This document shows, one piece after another, positions 33,464 through 46,271 of a stretch of DNA of 64,000 nucleotides. Made by a program: the position numbers and the translations under genes. The notes below the pieces were generated by a model. That model was not told where the DNA came from. It saw only the letters and a program-made list of their open reading frames with translations, and made no database searches. This stretch comes from Cylindrodendrum hubeiense. Lineage: Eukaryota > Ascomycota > Sordariomycetes > Hypocreales > Nectriaceae. The stretch is from contig JAANBB010000002.1 in assembly GCA_014621425.1 (NCBI GenBank), positions 313,001 through 377,000 of the forward strand. Direction: 5' to 3'. Position 1 is the stretch's first letter. Each line of letters begins with the position of its first letter.

Positions 33464-34692
33464 TGAGGGCGGTAATAATGTCCATAATTTATTAAACTTG
33501 TGTCTCCAGTCTGGTGGAAAGACACATAAGACGGTCAGAGACCCAACGACCCACCCACCAGAAGCAGGTGTTATGACTGCTGTGATGCCGGCACAATGTC
33601 GATGCGTCCGCAACGTGGGTAAAGGCGCAGATAAAGGACTCTCAAAGTGAACAAAATGCCATATACACTCGATAAATTCGGACACACTAAGTGGGAACTC
33701 TACTCCATTATTCCACTTTTATCCGTTCAGAACGTCACATCCTATCCAAAGTATTGGCCTGTGGAATTTTAGCGTTATCCGAATTTATCGAGTTCTTACG
33801 GTAGACTAGCCTGACCAATGCTATCGATCGGCATCATCATCTGATCAAACGGGTCACAATACAATGCCGCAAAGATGGGCCAAAAAGAATGTAAATTGAG
33901 CTTGCTAGAAATCATACTAAAGAACACTCAGGACAATGAATACCGAGGTTGGCTGATTCTTTACTGTTTGTTCTAGTGTGTAACTCCTCCGTGGCGGTCT
34001 ACCTCGGCACTAATCATCCTTTTACCAGGCTCCATACCTGACTGTGCATCATCAACGGGTGAGGCGCTAGTATTTAAACACAACATTCTGGTTCGTGGCT
34101 GTAGTTTACAGACCCATTTCTAGAGCTATTTCTGTTGACCCAAATCCTACCTGGACTCATGTGTTGCAATTGCGTGTGTTTAGCTAGCGAAAGGCAGCGA
34201 AAGTGTGTTCTGATGGGATAAGCGTTCAATTGATTGTGGATCTAGAATCCGACTATTGTATTGATGTGGGTGGGATGCCTCCTGTCCATCTTTTCCTCGA
34301 GGGAGCTTTTTGGGTCAATCTAATCCCAACCTCATCAGTGAGCTGGGTGTACCAAGCATCCACGTAGTTTATGATAGCCAGCCTTGACCTTGACGTGCAT
34401 GCCTTGAAGGCGACGCAGTGCGGCGTGACAAATACACGCGTCACGTCTCAAATCATCTCCAACCGGGCTGCGGGGGATATAGTTGACCAGCCTGCCTTGC
34501 TTCCCAGAAACACCGCCGGCGGCGTATGCTGCTCTAGCCATGCCTGCACCCACTGGCAGATATGTATATGTTCATGTCTCACTTACAGATCAGAAGGGGA
34601 GCAAATGCCTAATCCGTGAGCCAGGCTGATATGAAAGACAATCAAGTATTGCAAATAATTTAATACTCGTCCCTGTTCTCAATCATTATCCG
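33464..34692. other. Intergenic between convergent genes, with a dispersed repeat
   Basis: No gene recognised; short minus-strand open frames (34253-34553) show no family. Copy B of the dispersed repeat is at 33943-34040. Confidence 0.5.
33943..34040. repeat. Dispersed repeat, copy B
   Basis: Begins ccgaggttggctgattcttt and runs parallel to copy A at 28493-28605, in the same orientation and with small deletions. Presumed remnant of a mobile element. Confidence 0.6.
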
Positions 34693-37600
34693 TTACCAGT
34701 TGCTGTCCCACACTGGTCCATTCACGTTGTCCATTTCAGGAAACAGTGACTGCCAATTTCCGCTCCACTCCTCTGCGTCGTCCCCATCTGGCCCAACGAC
34801 ATCCGCCACTTCCTCAATCTGGGTCTCAGCAAGCAAAGGATCATCGCCTCGCACCCCACAGTTGCCTAAATTCTGTGGCTGTTGAAGTAAAATCTGGCCT
34901 AGTGACTTAGTTTCTCTCCCCTTTTCAGACGCATCGTTGTCGTCATCAAGATTAGAGTACTCATCAGACCAGCACCTTATGTTATGTGACAAATTACTTT
35001 CGAGCCATATTTTCTCGTCTTCATCTGTCCACTCCTGATGATCTCTAAGCACCGATTCGACAACCGGATTATTTCTTTCTTTCGCAAACCAGATCGACCG
35101 CACATATTGGCGTCGCCGTGTACCAGATGTCTTCAAGCCGTTACAAAGCAAGAATTGGACCATGTCGAGCCTCCCATGCTCCGCAGCACCTTCTAATGCC
35201 GTGCGGCCATTTGCGACTGCGCGTCTGGCGTTGACATCGGCGCCATGGTCAATCAAAAGATTTGCGATTCCCAGGTATCCTTGGATAGCGGCGAGCTGGA
35301 GTGAAGTTGCACCACCATCGTGGTACGGAGGCTCGTCAACCTTGGCACCGGCTTCAAGCAGCATATTGATTAGAGCTAGATTTCCCATCTGCACCGCTTG
35401 CTGGAGTGGAGTCCTACAAGGGAAATAACCTTCAGCTCGAATTCCAGCCGACAAAAGAAGTTGAACCATATCGAGGTGGGCGTTGCAAACTGCCTCAAAA
35501 AGCGGATTGTGTACCCGTCGTCCAAAGAGCGCGCCGGCAGACGGTTGGCTTTCGAGAACCCTCCGCGCTAGCGAGAGGTCGTTATTCTTGGCTGCTTCAA
35601 CCAACGTATACCAATCGAGACCGTAGCCATGGCCACATAACTTTCCAAGTGCAACTTCATCCTTGAGGCGTGCCGCAAGCGCAGGAGGTGAGCTAAAAAG
35701 ACAAGGGGGGTTTCTGAACGATTTCTCAAGATCGGCACGATACATCTCGGTAGGATACATCTCGTCAGGAAAATTCCGAATCGGCGGCTCAGGACCCTCC
35801 AGGACTACTGGAAGAAACGATAATAAAAGATCCAGGTAATTTGATCCACCTAAAACCACTGCTAAGGAGATAGCTGTTGTCTCAAGGCTAGCAGTAATCG
35901 CGCCAACGGATCGATTCCTGAGAAGCCGTTCGACCAAGGACAATGGTGCTCGAAGTGCCAATGCCGTACATAGTGATCTGGCATCGTATAAATCTGAACG
36001 ATAGGCAAATACAGTCTCGATAGCTTCTGCCTCCTGCGAACGTATCGCGGCCTCGAGAGCGGTAAAGCCGTCGCAAATAGTACCACCTAGGCTTGCGCCA
36101 TAGTTCAGAAGGAGTTTGGCTACGGCACAGTTACCGGCGTGAAGGGCCAATATAGCCTCGCTGCCCTTGAGGACTGCCCCAGCAGAAATGAGAGACTCTG
36201 TAATAGTTTCTGCCGCGACTTTGAACTTGCGAGGAAGTGAAGCTGCCCATTCCAGAGCACTGCTGCCACCATATGTTTCGTTTGGGTTGCCATCTGCGGC
36301 CAGCACGGCCGACACGACATCCACACTACCACATCTAATAGCATTTATAACAGCTCCTTTACTCAACCTCGCACCTGCCCGAACCAGACTAGCCAGGCAC
36401 CTTGACCAGCTGGAATGGGGGCTGGCAACATGAGCCCCATACTCGAAAGGGCTGGAAGGAGCCGCACCTTGAAAACTCAACTCAAACAACGCTTCCATAG
36501 GCGACATATTATGCTTCCTATGAAAATCCGTGATGTTAATTTTGACTGCAGTGTGAATATTCGGCCTCCATCCTGGTATTATGTCCAAGGGACTGGGAAA
36601 TATTCTCGCGGCATCCACGTCGGCCCCGTTGTTTATCAGCAAGTCGACAATTCTGTCTTGATTTAATATGGCAGCAAAATGAAGTGCGGAGAAGTAGGTA
36701 GATGGTGAGTTGACTGGCACTTGGTGATCGAGAAGAAACTCGCAAGTTCTGAGATCGCCCGAGAAAGCCGCGGCATGTAAAGTAGTGAAGCCGTAGGCGT
36801 TGGCAGTCGCAATGTCTGATGAGTTTTCGCAGAGAAACTGGAGAGCACAGATATTACCTGCCTCGGCAGCAGAGATGAAAACGTCAGGAGTGATAAGACT
36901 TGAGACGGATATTGACGGGTATCGAGTTTTAAGCGTGTCCAAGATGAATCGCACAAGAGTATCTTCTGGGTTTTTGACCATCCCTAATGTCCCACGCCAA
37001 CTGTGAATTTTCTTCACGGAAGCTGCCTCGCAGAGTGCTGTGGGGGTTTTTGATAACCAACTCTCTGGGAGGTCTCGCAGAAGGTTTGCCCCTTTAAGCA
37101 CCAAGGTCTTGACAAAATCAACACATCCTATGGCGATGGCGTCCCTTAGACCCGTATCAAAATGAGATCGGGGACTATATTGTATTAGAAGATCAACCAG
37201 CATTTTCTCCTCCGGTTCGGCTTCCGTTTCTTCGTACGGTTCCTCGACGCCCTCTGTGAAAATGTCATAGACCTGCAAGGCTTCTTGAAGTGGTGTGTTG
37301 GAGTGTTCGGTATGATCCATAGCACCAGCTTCTAGTAGCATTCGTGTGCAGCGCACTGACTGTATCCTTATACACAATAGAAGTGGTGTCCCTTCTGCAA
37401 ATCGAGTGTTGGGGTCAATGCCGCACATTAGAAGCCATTCGAGCACGGCAGTGACACCTTCGAGATCACAGTCAAACCATTCGTCGCAATCATTTACGTA
37501 ATCGCCCCAAAGTTGAAAGAGATTATCCATGAAGGCCATGGTTGTCCGGTTCCCGATCGAGGCGACGTCAATAGGATGACGAAGGAGCCCAGATTGGCGA

Positions 37601-38573
37601 AGAATGGCCTCCGTATTTTTCCAGTACTTGCATATCTCAGAGTGATCCCAGTTTTTGTTTGATAGACTGTAGACCATCAATGCAAAGTGTTCCTGGAAGA
37701 AGTCCAGACTCGGGCGGCTAATAAGAGCCGAGGCGCGACTCAAATGCTCTCCTATGCATGACTCGGGCATAGATTTCCCAATTTCAGAAGCTAGTTTAGA
37801 TATGCTGATCCGGTCATCATTGGTATTCGAGCCGCAAAAGCCGGTGACTACAGGCAGGAAAAGCTGACGTGGCATTTCAGAGACCTCGTCACCTTTTTCC
37901 GCGTCCCTATATTGTTTGACATAGCCTAGGAACACTGCATCGAGAATCATTAGGCCCAGTGTACGATACAAAGCAAACACAGACTGACAGTTATAGTATT
38001 TAGACTGGAATTGAAACCAGGGTAAGGTTTCTGGCCAGACGAATTCCATCGGTAGAGCCTGAGGCGTGCAAATAGCAATCTCGGTCTCTGGGAGTGATGG
38101 AGGGCTTGGAGCTGAGTGTTCACAGAAATATCAGCCCGTAGGTCACATACTATGAACGTTCTTGGACTCACCGGGTGCGAACGGCGCAAATGGAGCCCTG
38201 TCACGATGGCGCTCTGTCTCGTTCTCAATAGTGGATAGCTTTAGACGCTTGCCATTATAGATGACTTCGCTCTCTCTAGCCTTGCGCTTCTTTAATTGAT
38301 GAGCTACATATAGCCAAGCAGATTCGTCCATATTCTTTTTAAAGTTCCATTTCTTCAATTGGTACTCAAGTTGCGCCTTCCTGTACACAATAGCTATCAG
38401 CGACAACTCATGTCCAAAAGGGCTAGAAAAGCTGACGTAACGGTCAGACCAAGCTCACCAACCTTGGCCACAAGTTCCTTCAAAGTAACGTTGCGAACAA
38501 GGTAGTCCCGTCGGATGTCAGCCTTGCAGCGTAACCACTCGTCCTCGGTTGGCTTTGGTCGGGATCGGGGCAT
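34693..38573 (-). CDS. Clr5-domain ankyrin-repeat protein
   Basis: Three exons (38573-38459, 38393-38172, 38111-34693; introns 65 and 60 bases) encode about 1251 residues. The first 60 residues form a Clr5 domain: EDEWLRCKADIRRDYLV, TLKELVAKV and QLEYQLKKWNFKKN. A basic linker follows. From about residue 330 there are many ankyrin repeats, with clear examples FTTLHAAAFSGDLRTCEFLL, SALHFAAILNQDRIVDLLI, TPLQQAVQMGNLALINMLL, SLQLAAIQGYLGIANLLI and TALEGAAEHGRLDMVQFLL. The C-terminus is acidic and Trp-rich. Clr5-ankyrin proteins are abundant in Pezizomycotina and vary between strains; function is mostly unknown (heterochromatin or recognition roles are suggested by the domain name only). The splice acceptor GATAG of intron 1 was chosen over the downstream TACAG because only it keeps the frame. 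Confidence 0.85.
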
Positions 38574-39356
38574 GGTGGCTGCTTGGTACCGTGGTACGCA
38601 ATAGTGAGATGCAATGAGAAAGGGATGAAGTGTGGGAGAAAGGATGGAGAAGGTGATGGAGCAAAGAAATATGCCCAGTATGAAAGTGCGGTCTGATGGT
38701 GCATTTTAAATACCTGTGGTGTGCAGGTACGGCCTCAGCCGGCAAGTCTTGGGCGCAGCTCGCAGGCTGGTCTCTTCAGGTTTTGTGAGACCTTCTCTCA
38801 AGCGTGATTGGCTCTCAGCGGAATCTGAAGGCATCTGACGCCGTCTTCACGACTCGGAACCTCATTCGCTGGTGTCGGAATCTGAAAAGCGAGCAGAGTG
38901 ACGCTGGGTGAAGGCTGTGCCCAACCGGACAGGGGTTTAGATGCGGTCCAGTGGGTTCTGATGTGAAGCATTGTGACTTCTGGTTGGCCAGGACCAGGTG
39001 TTGAAGTGCCACCGCCATGCAATCCCCGACTTGCTCACTGCTCTCATTTCCGTGGCGTTTGGCATCTCCCCCTTGTTGTTCATTGAGTGTTGGCAAAATC
39101 TGGAAGTCGCCCCGGTCGGACAAGACTTGCCCAGTCTGATTTGCGGTCCCCAGAATCTGAAAGATGCGCATAAGCTCTTCGTCGGTGCAATCTTCGCGTT
39201 GGGCTTGAAAAGCATTGCTTTTAAATCACTCGGGGTTGGCCTTGACTGGTGACCATTGAATCTTCTCGATTCTTGTCATACTCGTCTCAACCCGTATTTT
39301 GCTGCATTCTGTTTTGGTCTGGTCTGCTCACTCCAGTCTGCCCCTAGTAGCCTATA
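38574..39356. other. Intergenic between divergent genes
   Basis: Upstream region of the Clr5-ankyrin gene (minus) and a small putative membrane protein (plus). The open frame 38815-39171 (minus) lacks any recognised family. Confidence 0.45.
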
Positions 39357-39671
39357 ATGAGCTCCGTCGCTATGAATACCTCTACGGTGCACGCCACACC
39401 AACAAATTACGATACATCGAGCGCCGGCATTGACCCGTCTACCATCGTGGGCATCATCTTTGGCGCCCTAGCAACTGTAATTGCGCTCCTTGGACTCGTT
39501 ATCGCATGGCGTCAATTGCAGTTTGCTACCTTCATGTCCCATCTCTCCTTCGCATCTTTGCGTCGTGTAAGAAATTGCCTGGGACATTCTCGGCCAAGTC
39601 TACGTACTAATGATCAAGTGGTAGCACATGATGCCGTCGGCCTCCACTCTCCCGGTCTTGCCACTACATAA
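39357..39671 (+). CDS. Small putative membrane protein, unrecognised
   Basis: A 104-residue frame with a Ser/Thr-rich N-terminus and one strong transmembrane helix (STIVGIIFGALATVIALLGL, then VIAWRQLQ). Many fungal genomes hold first exons of this look, so the gene may continue by splicing after residue 52 rather than read straight to the stop. The portion after the helix (from SFASLRRV) has no visible conservation. No function can be given. Confidence 0.4.
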   Translation: MSSVAMNTSTVHATPTNYDTSSAGIDPSTIVGIIFGALATVIALLGLVIAWRQLQFATFMSHLSFASLRRVRNCLGHSRPSLRTNDQVVAHDAVGLHSPGLATT

Positions 39672-41199
39672 TACAGCACCGTCAGCCCCGACAGTTTCTG
39701 AGGGTAATCGACCGGGTGCGCTTGCATGATGGCGATGAACAAGAATGCCAAGGGCTAAAATACTGGTGGTAACTGAGTGTCTTTCGGGTTTGGCTTGTGT
39801 CTGCGGTGGAATCGTGCAATTCAAGGCGGAGAAACGGGCGACATATCAATCCGGCAAAGGTCAGCGGTAGCATTGCACACATTACAATATACATGAGTGA
39901 GACGTGAAAATCACATACCATTTAGTTGAATATGAGAGCGCTTTTTGGTACTTCTTAGGTATTTTACGCTTAATTGAGACACAAAATCCAAGCTCTACAC
40001 GAGAGGCGCTCGTACAGGTTCCGTGAAAGACATCTCGTAACCAAATCCAAATCTGTTAAATATCCACAACCTCCAATCTCTGCCCAATAAATAGTTTAAG
40101 CATGAATTTTAACAGCTCTATCTCCATACTAACAGATGAACCCCTGCTGTCGATGCGGTTTCGGAACTGTGACTCCATGCGTGCACGCAGTAAGGCTGCG
40201 TCTTCTCTCAAACTGCGTCTCCAACAGCTTTGCCAACGTGGCTTGCCCCTTCAACACAAGCCAGCCAATTATATCTCCTTTGGTAGCATTTTGTATCAGG
40301 GCATTGAACCTCCGTTGATCAATGGGACAAGAAAGCCGAGAAAGCCAGGCGGTTCATCTACGGAATTATATTGCACGTCGCTCGCAGTAGTTGACTAGTC
40401 CTCCCAAGATTATCAGGATTCAGGTTCCAATATCGCTTCCAATTTGAGTCTTCTCGAGCATGTAGAGGTCCTTTGTACGACCTTGAGCCCTGATACGGGC
40501 AAGCATGAGGGAGGGTGCTTTCCGGACACCGAGGAGAGTAGCTTAGGCGCCATTAGCAAGGGAACGACGCATCTTCGTGTGAATATAATCTTGTTTGCCT
40601 CCAATTCTCTACAGGTATCGTCCCAGTGCGGATATCGCCCCGATCTACGATCATCGGCCAGGGGCTCCTAGCTGTCGAGAAATGCGGTGACAAGAGATAT
40701 GTCAACGGCATTCTGCGACGGACCGCCAAATTCATCATTCACAGGACTTGGTTCATCGCCCTTGGCAATTAGTCAGTCAGCGATATCGAGAACTCTGCTT
40801 TCCTAATCGCTGCCAAGCCTTCCCGAGGGCGCGGCACCTATAGCGCCAAGGGCTATTCGAACCCGCAAAGCTCTCATCTCACGTGGAAACATCGCAGAGG
40901 GCTAGAGATCAGAAACATTGCGCGTAAGCCTCTAGCCCATTTCAAACCAGGGCGTAATTCCGGGATAATTATTAGGCCGAATGCTATCAGCACGTGCAGA
41001 CAGAGGAGCACTTAGTTCTCACTATTCAGCCACTTATTGACTGGCAGCCTAGTTTCTTACCAAGATGCACAGCCGTTTGCGGGGCTGACATTGCCCATTT
41101 CGATCTTCCACTTCTATTTTTACTCACGCTTGCTGCCAGCGGGACAAGGGCAGGCTAACACAGCAACCCTCTGCCGCTGACAAGGAGAATACTACTACA
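39672..41199. other. Intergenic, no convincing gene
   Basis: Open frames near 40102-40398 (plus) and 40413-40604 (minus) are short and resemble nothing. A T-arm-like sequence at about 40855-40872 lacks the rest of a tRNA. Confidence 0.45.
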
Positions 41200-41997
41200 A
41201 TGTTTCCGCTACTTAGCCTGCCCATCGAGCTCCGCAACCAGGTCTACCTCATCCTTCTCTTCTCCCCGGGCCCCCGCCCTACAAACCCGGACGTCTGCCG
41301 AAGAACGCACTATGGCATTTCGAACCCGCCGAATGGCAACCTTGGGTACCAGTCGGTTACCTACGTCCCAGCTGATACAACCAGCCGTCGGCTCCTCGCT
41401 GTAAGCAGCCAAGTCCGCTCCGAAGTCTCAGCCCTCGTCGCCGCGCTCGGATTGCAGGATAAGCTTGACTACCATGTCGATCTCATGGTCGAGAATACGG
41501 GCAGGCTCTTTTCCACACCTCGATGCTTCCCTGCACCGGCCGGACATATCCCCATCCTGAGGGCAGATCTCCGTTTCTTCGGAGACTACGACTTGAGTCA
41601 GGGATGCGTAGCGTTGTGGGGTTACAGTCTCACCTCTTTTTTGGACATGTTCCTTTCACGTGGACCCGACTTCATACGGTTATTCAGCCGCTTGAGGCTC
41701 AGGGAGCAGGTTTCTATCGGGACCTTGGCCATCAACATCCTCGACGTGCCCAAGGTGCCTGAATGGATGGTGCGCTGCATGGTCGTCCTTCGGCCAGGGG
41801 AGAAGGCCGAGGACGTCGGGGACGTCGAGTTGGGGATGCGGTTAGTGGAGAGGGAGATTGAGAACATGTTGGATTGTCGACCACAATTAATCAGAGATAA
41901 TCATTCGCTTTACGAGAAAATCCAAGTGGTTGAGGCTTGGGCTGGGGGATGTTTGAGGAGAAAGTGGGTAATGAGTACCTTATCTGCTGAGTCTTGA
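41200..41997 (+). CDS. Fungal F-box-like (LPIELRNQVY) protein
   Basis: A 265-residue, intronless protein opening with LLSLPIELRNQVYLILL, the degenerate F-box-like/2EXR-type start common to a large fungal family. The rest contains SRRLLAVSSQVRSEVSALV, which fits the family's second helix, and no other domain. If it acts as an F-box protein it would recruit a substrate to an SCF ubiquitin ligase; this is inference from the first 20 residues only. The ATG at 41200 immediately precedes the motif. Confidence 0.7.
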   Translation: MFPLLSLPIELRNQVYLILLFSPGPRPTNPDVCRRTHYGISNPPNGNLGYQSVTYVPADTTSRRLLAVSSQVRSEVSALVAALGLQDKLDYHVDLMVENTGRLFSTPRCFPAPAGHIPILRADLRFFGDYDLSQGCVALWGYSLTSFLDMFLSRGPDFIRLFSRLRLREQVSIGTLAINILDVPKVPEWMVRCMVVLRPGEKAEDVGDVELGMRLVEREIENMLDCRPQLIRDNHSLYEKIQVVEAWAGGCLRRKWVMSTLSAES

Positions 41998-42666
41998 TAT
42001 GTTGGATGCAAATCGTAGTGATATTGAGCAGCATCATACTTCTAGTTATAGTATCGAATTGATGATATTTTACCTTGGTATTTAAGGGTGGTGACTTGAA
42101 GGTAAATGAAGAGGGCGGCCAGTTACTCTAGGGTAGGTAAACGGCCCTTCTCATCCCACTTCTCGTGCTTTCCGATCGCCAACAAACACGGACATTCAAT
42201 TTCAACGATTAAATCGAAATTTTTGCTGCATTGATGCGATAAGGTGTTGAGATTTGTGCCCTTCTTTCTATGACAGAACATTTTTCCTCTTCATTTCTGC
42301 CGTTGGATGCTCATACATGTTTCGATTTTATTTTGACAAGCTTCACAATCTTTCCCTTCGGCCAACCCCGCCTTTTCAGGCCCGCGAGGTTAGTGATGGG
42401 CCCAATTCGTTGAAATGGAGATGTATCATGGAAAACATGCGGTTGAGTATATACATTCATTATAAATTGAAATTCTAAGTCCTTTCTATAGAACCAGTCA
42501 CTCCGTGACCTTGTGCTACCAATTGCTCATCGTACACAAAACTCCTCGAAACACCTCGCACTAAATCTATCCGACATAGGGAAAAAATAAACATGAGTCG
42601 TTTCGGCATTCCTGTCTCAGTATACCACCCAATATTTCACACTTGAACCTTGTCAGGCTCCATATT
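41998..42666. other. Intergenic between convergent genes
   Basis: 3' flanks of the F-box-like gene and the calcium pump. Nothing else seen. Confidence 0.5.
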
Positions 42667-45600
42667 CTAGTTGAGAGGAGCACCGGAAATGACGACCGCA
42701 GGGGTGTTGCCTGATTCGTCGTCATTCTGTACCTTCTTCTTCTTCTTGAAAACTCCCATGATCTTTGACCACACAATTGCCAGTGCCTTGTAGACGGCAA
42801 CGAACGGCGTCCCAACCACGCTAACAATCGCAGCAAACCATTCATCGGGAAAGAGTCGGATCAACACGGCCCAAGGCAGGCAAACCAAAGCAATCACGAT
42901 CGAAATCGCCCATTGGGTACCATCTAGACCTCCTGGTGTGATTGAGAAAGCTCGCGAACCGACAAAGATAATGCCGATCTGGAGACCAACCATGAGGCAG
43001 TTGATGAGGATGAAGAGGGGATTTCGGTGAACACCCTCAAAGATGTTGAACTTGTTATCGAGACGACGGTTGTTGAACTCGTTGAAGATTTGCATCCAGA
43101 CGAAAGTGTTGAAGATGACAGTCTCTAGCTCGAGCATCTTGTCCTCATCGTTCTCGTCGTAGCCAAGGATATCCGCACCGGCAAAGTAGAGGACCAGAGT
43201 AACAACGAGTTGGAAAATAGCTTGTCCGGTAATCATCTTCCACATCTGTACGCAAAACGTTAGTTTGAAGCTCTGTGAACACCCAGAATAGTTACTTACG
43301 TTGGTAGTAATCAACGGCTTATCTTTGCCTTGAGGAAGGCGATCCAGGATCTTCTCAGTCGGTGGGTCGGTTGCAAGAGCCAGGGCAGCAAATGTGTCCA
43401 TGATCAGGTTCACCCAAAGAAGTTGCACAGCCTTTAGAACAGACTCCATCTCGTCGTCATAGACGGCAGTGATGAACGCTAAGAGTACGGCGGTGATGTT
43501 GACGGTGATTTGGAACTGTTTTCATTAGCTAGTGTTCAGAAATAGGAACCTGATGTGTGCTGAGACTTACCTGTAAGAACTTTTGGACGGCATCGTTGAC
43601 AGCGCGTCCCCATTTGAGTGCGGTCACGATTGAAGTGAAGTTGTCGTCCATGAGAATGATAGATGAAGCTTCCTTGGCAACCTCTGTGCCGGAAATTCCC
43701 ATGGAAAAGCCGACATCAGCAGCCTTGAGAGCCGGAGCATCATTGGTGCCATCTCCAGTCACGGCAACGGTTTCACCCAGAGCCTTGAGCTTGGTAACCA
43801 GAATTCTCTTGTCCTCTGGCGAGGATCGGGCGAGAACTCGGAGCTTCGGAATCACGGCGTTCATCTCCTCCTCAGACAGCTTTCGGAAAACGGGTCCTTC
43901 CATAACAATGCCCTCATCCTTGTAGATGCCACACTCGGTGGCAATCGCCTGAGCGGTGGTGAGGTTGTCTCCAGTGACCATTCGGACAACGACTCCAGCA
44001 TGCTGAGCTTTGCGAACAGCTTCTGGCACACCGGGTCGCACGGGATCCTGAATGCCGACAACACCGAGGAAGACGAGCTCAGTCAATAGAGACTCAAAAT
44101 CAGGTACGCCATCGTGTAGGGTGGCATGGGATGGAGGCCACTGCTCGAAGTCGCTGTACACTAATCCAATCGTTCGGAGTGACTGATGTGCGTATCGCTC
44201 AATTATTTCTTGCAGTGACTGGCGGCGATTCTCTGTGATGGGCTCTTCCTGGAGAGATTGGGATTGAGCCTCCTTTGTGCAGTAACCGAGCAGAATCTCA
44301 GAGGCACCCTTAACAAGAAGGCGGTAGGAACCAGAGCGTAGCTTGATCACGGCACCCATGCATTTGTTGCTCGAATTGAAAGGCATCATCTGGACCACCT
44401 GTTCGTTGGCACGAGTTTGGGAGAGCGACTGGAGGCCAAGGTGATCCTTGGCGAGCTGAAGCAGAGCCGTCTCAGTCTTGGATCCAATGAAGGTAGCCTG
44501 GCCATCCTCTTCGCCCTCAAAGGCAGTAGAGTTTATAGCAATGGATTGGAGGATGATATCCTTGGAGGCTGCTGTGACGGATGATGCCCAGGATGAAACC
44601 GATTGATCGCCTGACTTTTCTGACTCTGACTTGCCAAAGCCTGCGGACCCAAAAGTACCAGCGACAACGGTCATTTTGTTGGTTGTCTGGAAAGCACAGA
44701 TTAGATTCTAGGTCTTCGAAAAGAGAGGAGTGAAGGCGTAACATACCAAGGTACCTGTCTTGTCGGAGCAAATTGTCGTGGCGTTGCCCATGGTTTCACA
44801 TGCGCGGAGGACTCGAACCAAGTTGTTCTCCTTGAGCATTCGTGTCGTAGCAAAAGCGAGAGCCAGTGTCACTGCGAGCGGCAGACCCTCGGGTACTGCT
44901 ACCACAATAATGGTGATGGCGACAATGAGAATATCCATGAAGACAGAGGCCTTCGACGCTGCATCACGAGTATCGTTGTGCAGACCACCAATGAAACGGA
45001 ACAAGAGCACAAAGAACAACAGACCGGCGGCGGCGCTGCCAAGCTTCGCAATGGCAAGGGCAAGACCTTCGAGTTTCTTTTGCAGTGGCGTTGCCTCCAC
45101 CTCGGTGCGAACGGACATCATGATCTTACCAAAGCTGCTGTTCTCGCCAACCGAAGTGCACAGGAAAGTACCCATACCTAATGTCCAGTTAGAGATCATT
45201 TGAATCCGTGAATGGCATGCGAAATGACTTACCTTCAAGAACTTTGGCACCTGAAATGATGAAAGGATCGAGGTCCTTGATCTGCTGCCCCGACTCCAGT
45301 GCCTGGTAGACGCGGTCGCCACCAGTCTTCTTGAGTGCATCAGACTCTCCTGTTGCGGACGATTCATCGCACTTTAGATCATGGCCCTCGATGAAAATGC
45401 CATCGACGGGAACCAGATCACCAGGCTCAAGATGGAGAACATCTCCGACCAGGATGTCGTAGACGCTAATCATGAAAGAGTTTCCTGACCGAATGACTTT
45501 GACCTCGCGCTCTTCCTTCTTGGCGTTGAGCTTGACGAAGGCGCGTTCCTTCTGCCAGTCGTTCAGTGAGCCCACGAGTGTGACAATAATGATGGCAACA

Positions 45601-46271
45601 CAAATGGCAACACCCTCGATCCAATCGACTGAAGCCGGAGCACCGGGCTCATGTTTGACGCCCAGGGTTTCGTAGAGTCCAAGGGCGAGAGAGATGACGG
45701 CAGCGACCGTGAGGAGAATGAGCACCTGGTCGTTGTAGGCGTTCCACATAAGCTTTAATAGTGAGGTAGCTTTCTTGGCGGGTAGAACGTTTCGCTTGTA
45801 AACTCGAATGCGGTCCTCGAAGGCCTCGGATGTGGTTGAAGGTGTTGATTGCTTGGGCTTGGCTGATGACGACTCGGGCCCGACAGCCTCTGAAAAGGAG
45901 ACATGCTTGGGGACAGTGGTCTCGTCGATGCTGAGACCGGTATGGATATCTGTTTGAAGGCCTCGGGCGATTCCATGGATTCCACCCAATGCTCTGAATG
46001 CGGCAAGCGACTTGGGGTTCAGTAGTTTGTTGAGGTGCCCCGGTGTGAATGCAAAGGGGTTATTGTCGACTTGGAAGTCGGCTTCCGTTCCTGGATCCGG
46101 TCGAAGCGCTGTTTCATGGTCTTCGAGGACAACAGCGGAAGCTGGCCGGGTGGCTACTGGTGTGAGGAAGGGGTCTGTTGTGGCTGACACGATGGTGTCC
46201 GCGGTGGAAGACGCGCGTTGGCGGCCCGTGTCGACCTGGAGCGTCGCGGGAGCGAGGAGGTCGCCCGCCAT
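42667..46271 (-). CDS. PMC1-type P-type Ca2+ ATPase
   Basis: Five exons (46271-45233, 45177-44747, 44686-43571, 43515-43300, 43245-42667; introns 54-60 bases) encode about 1126 residues. This is a type IIB calcium pump that moves Ca2+ from cytosol into the vacuole, as yeast Pmc1 does. Visible motifs are DILVGDVLHLEPGDLVPVDG, the TGES actuator loop, PEGLP in helix 4, the phosphorylation site SDKTGTL (Asp485), KGASEILL in the nucleotide domain, TGDGTNDAPALK at the hinge and LLWVNLIMDTFAALALAT in helix 6. A long N-terminal cytosolic region (about 190 residues) precedes helix 1. The ATG at 46271 starts MAGDLLAP; the frame is open further upstream, but that part looks like leader. Intron 2 lies exactly after the DKTGTL motif. 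Confidence 0.94.

Noticed and set aside
34253..34619. Overlapping minus-strand open frames as a small gene
   Set aside because: Frames carry no recognisable domain, and no splice arrangement improves them.
40845..40900. Possible tRNA (T-arm-like ggttcgaa on the minus strand)
   Set aside because: No matching acceptor, D-arm or anticodon arm could be paired around it. I found no convincing tRNA, rRNA or CRISPR array in the window.
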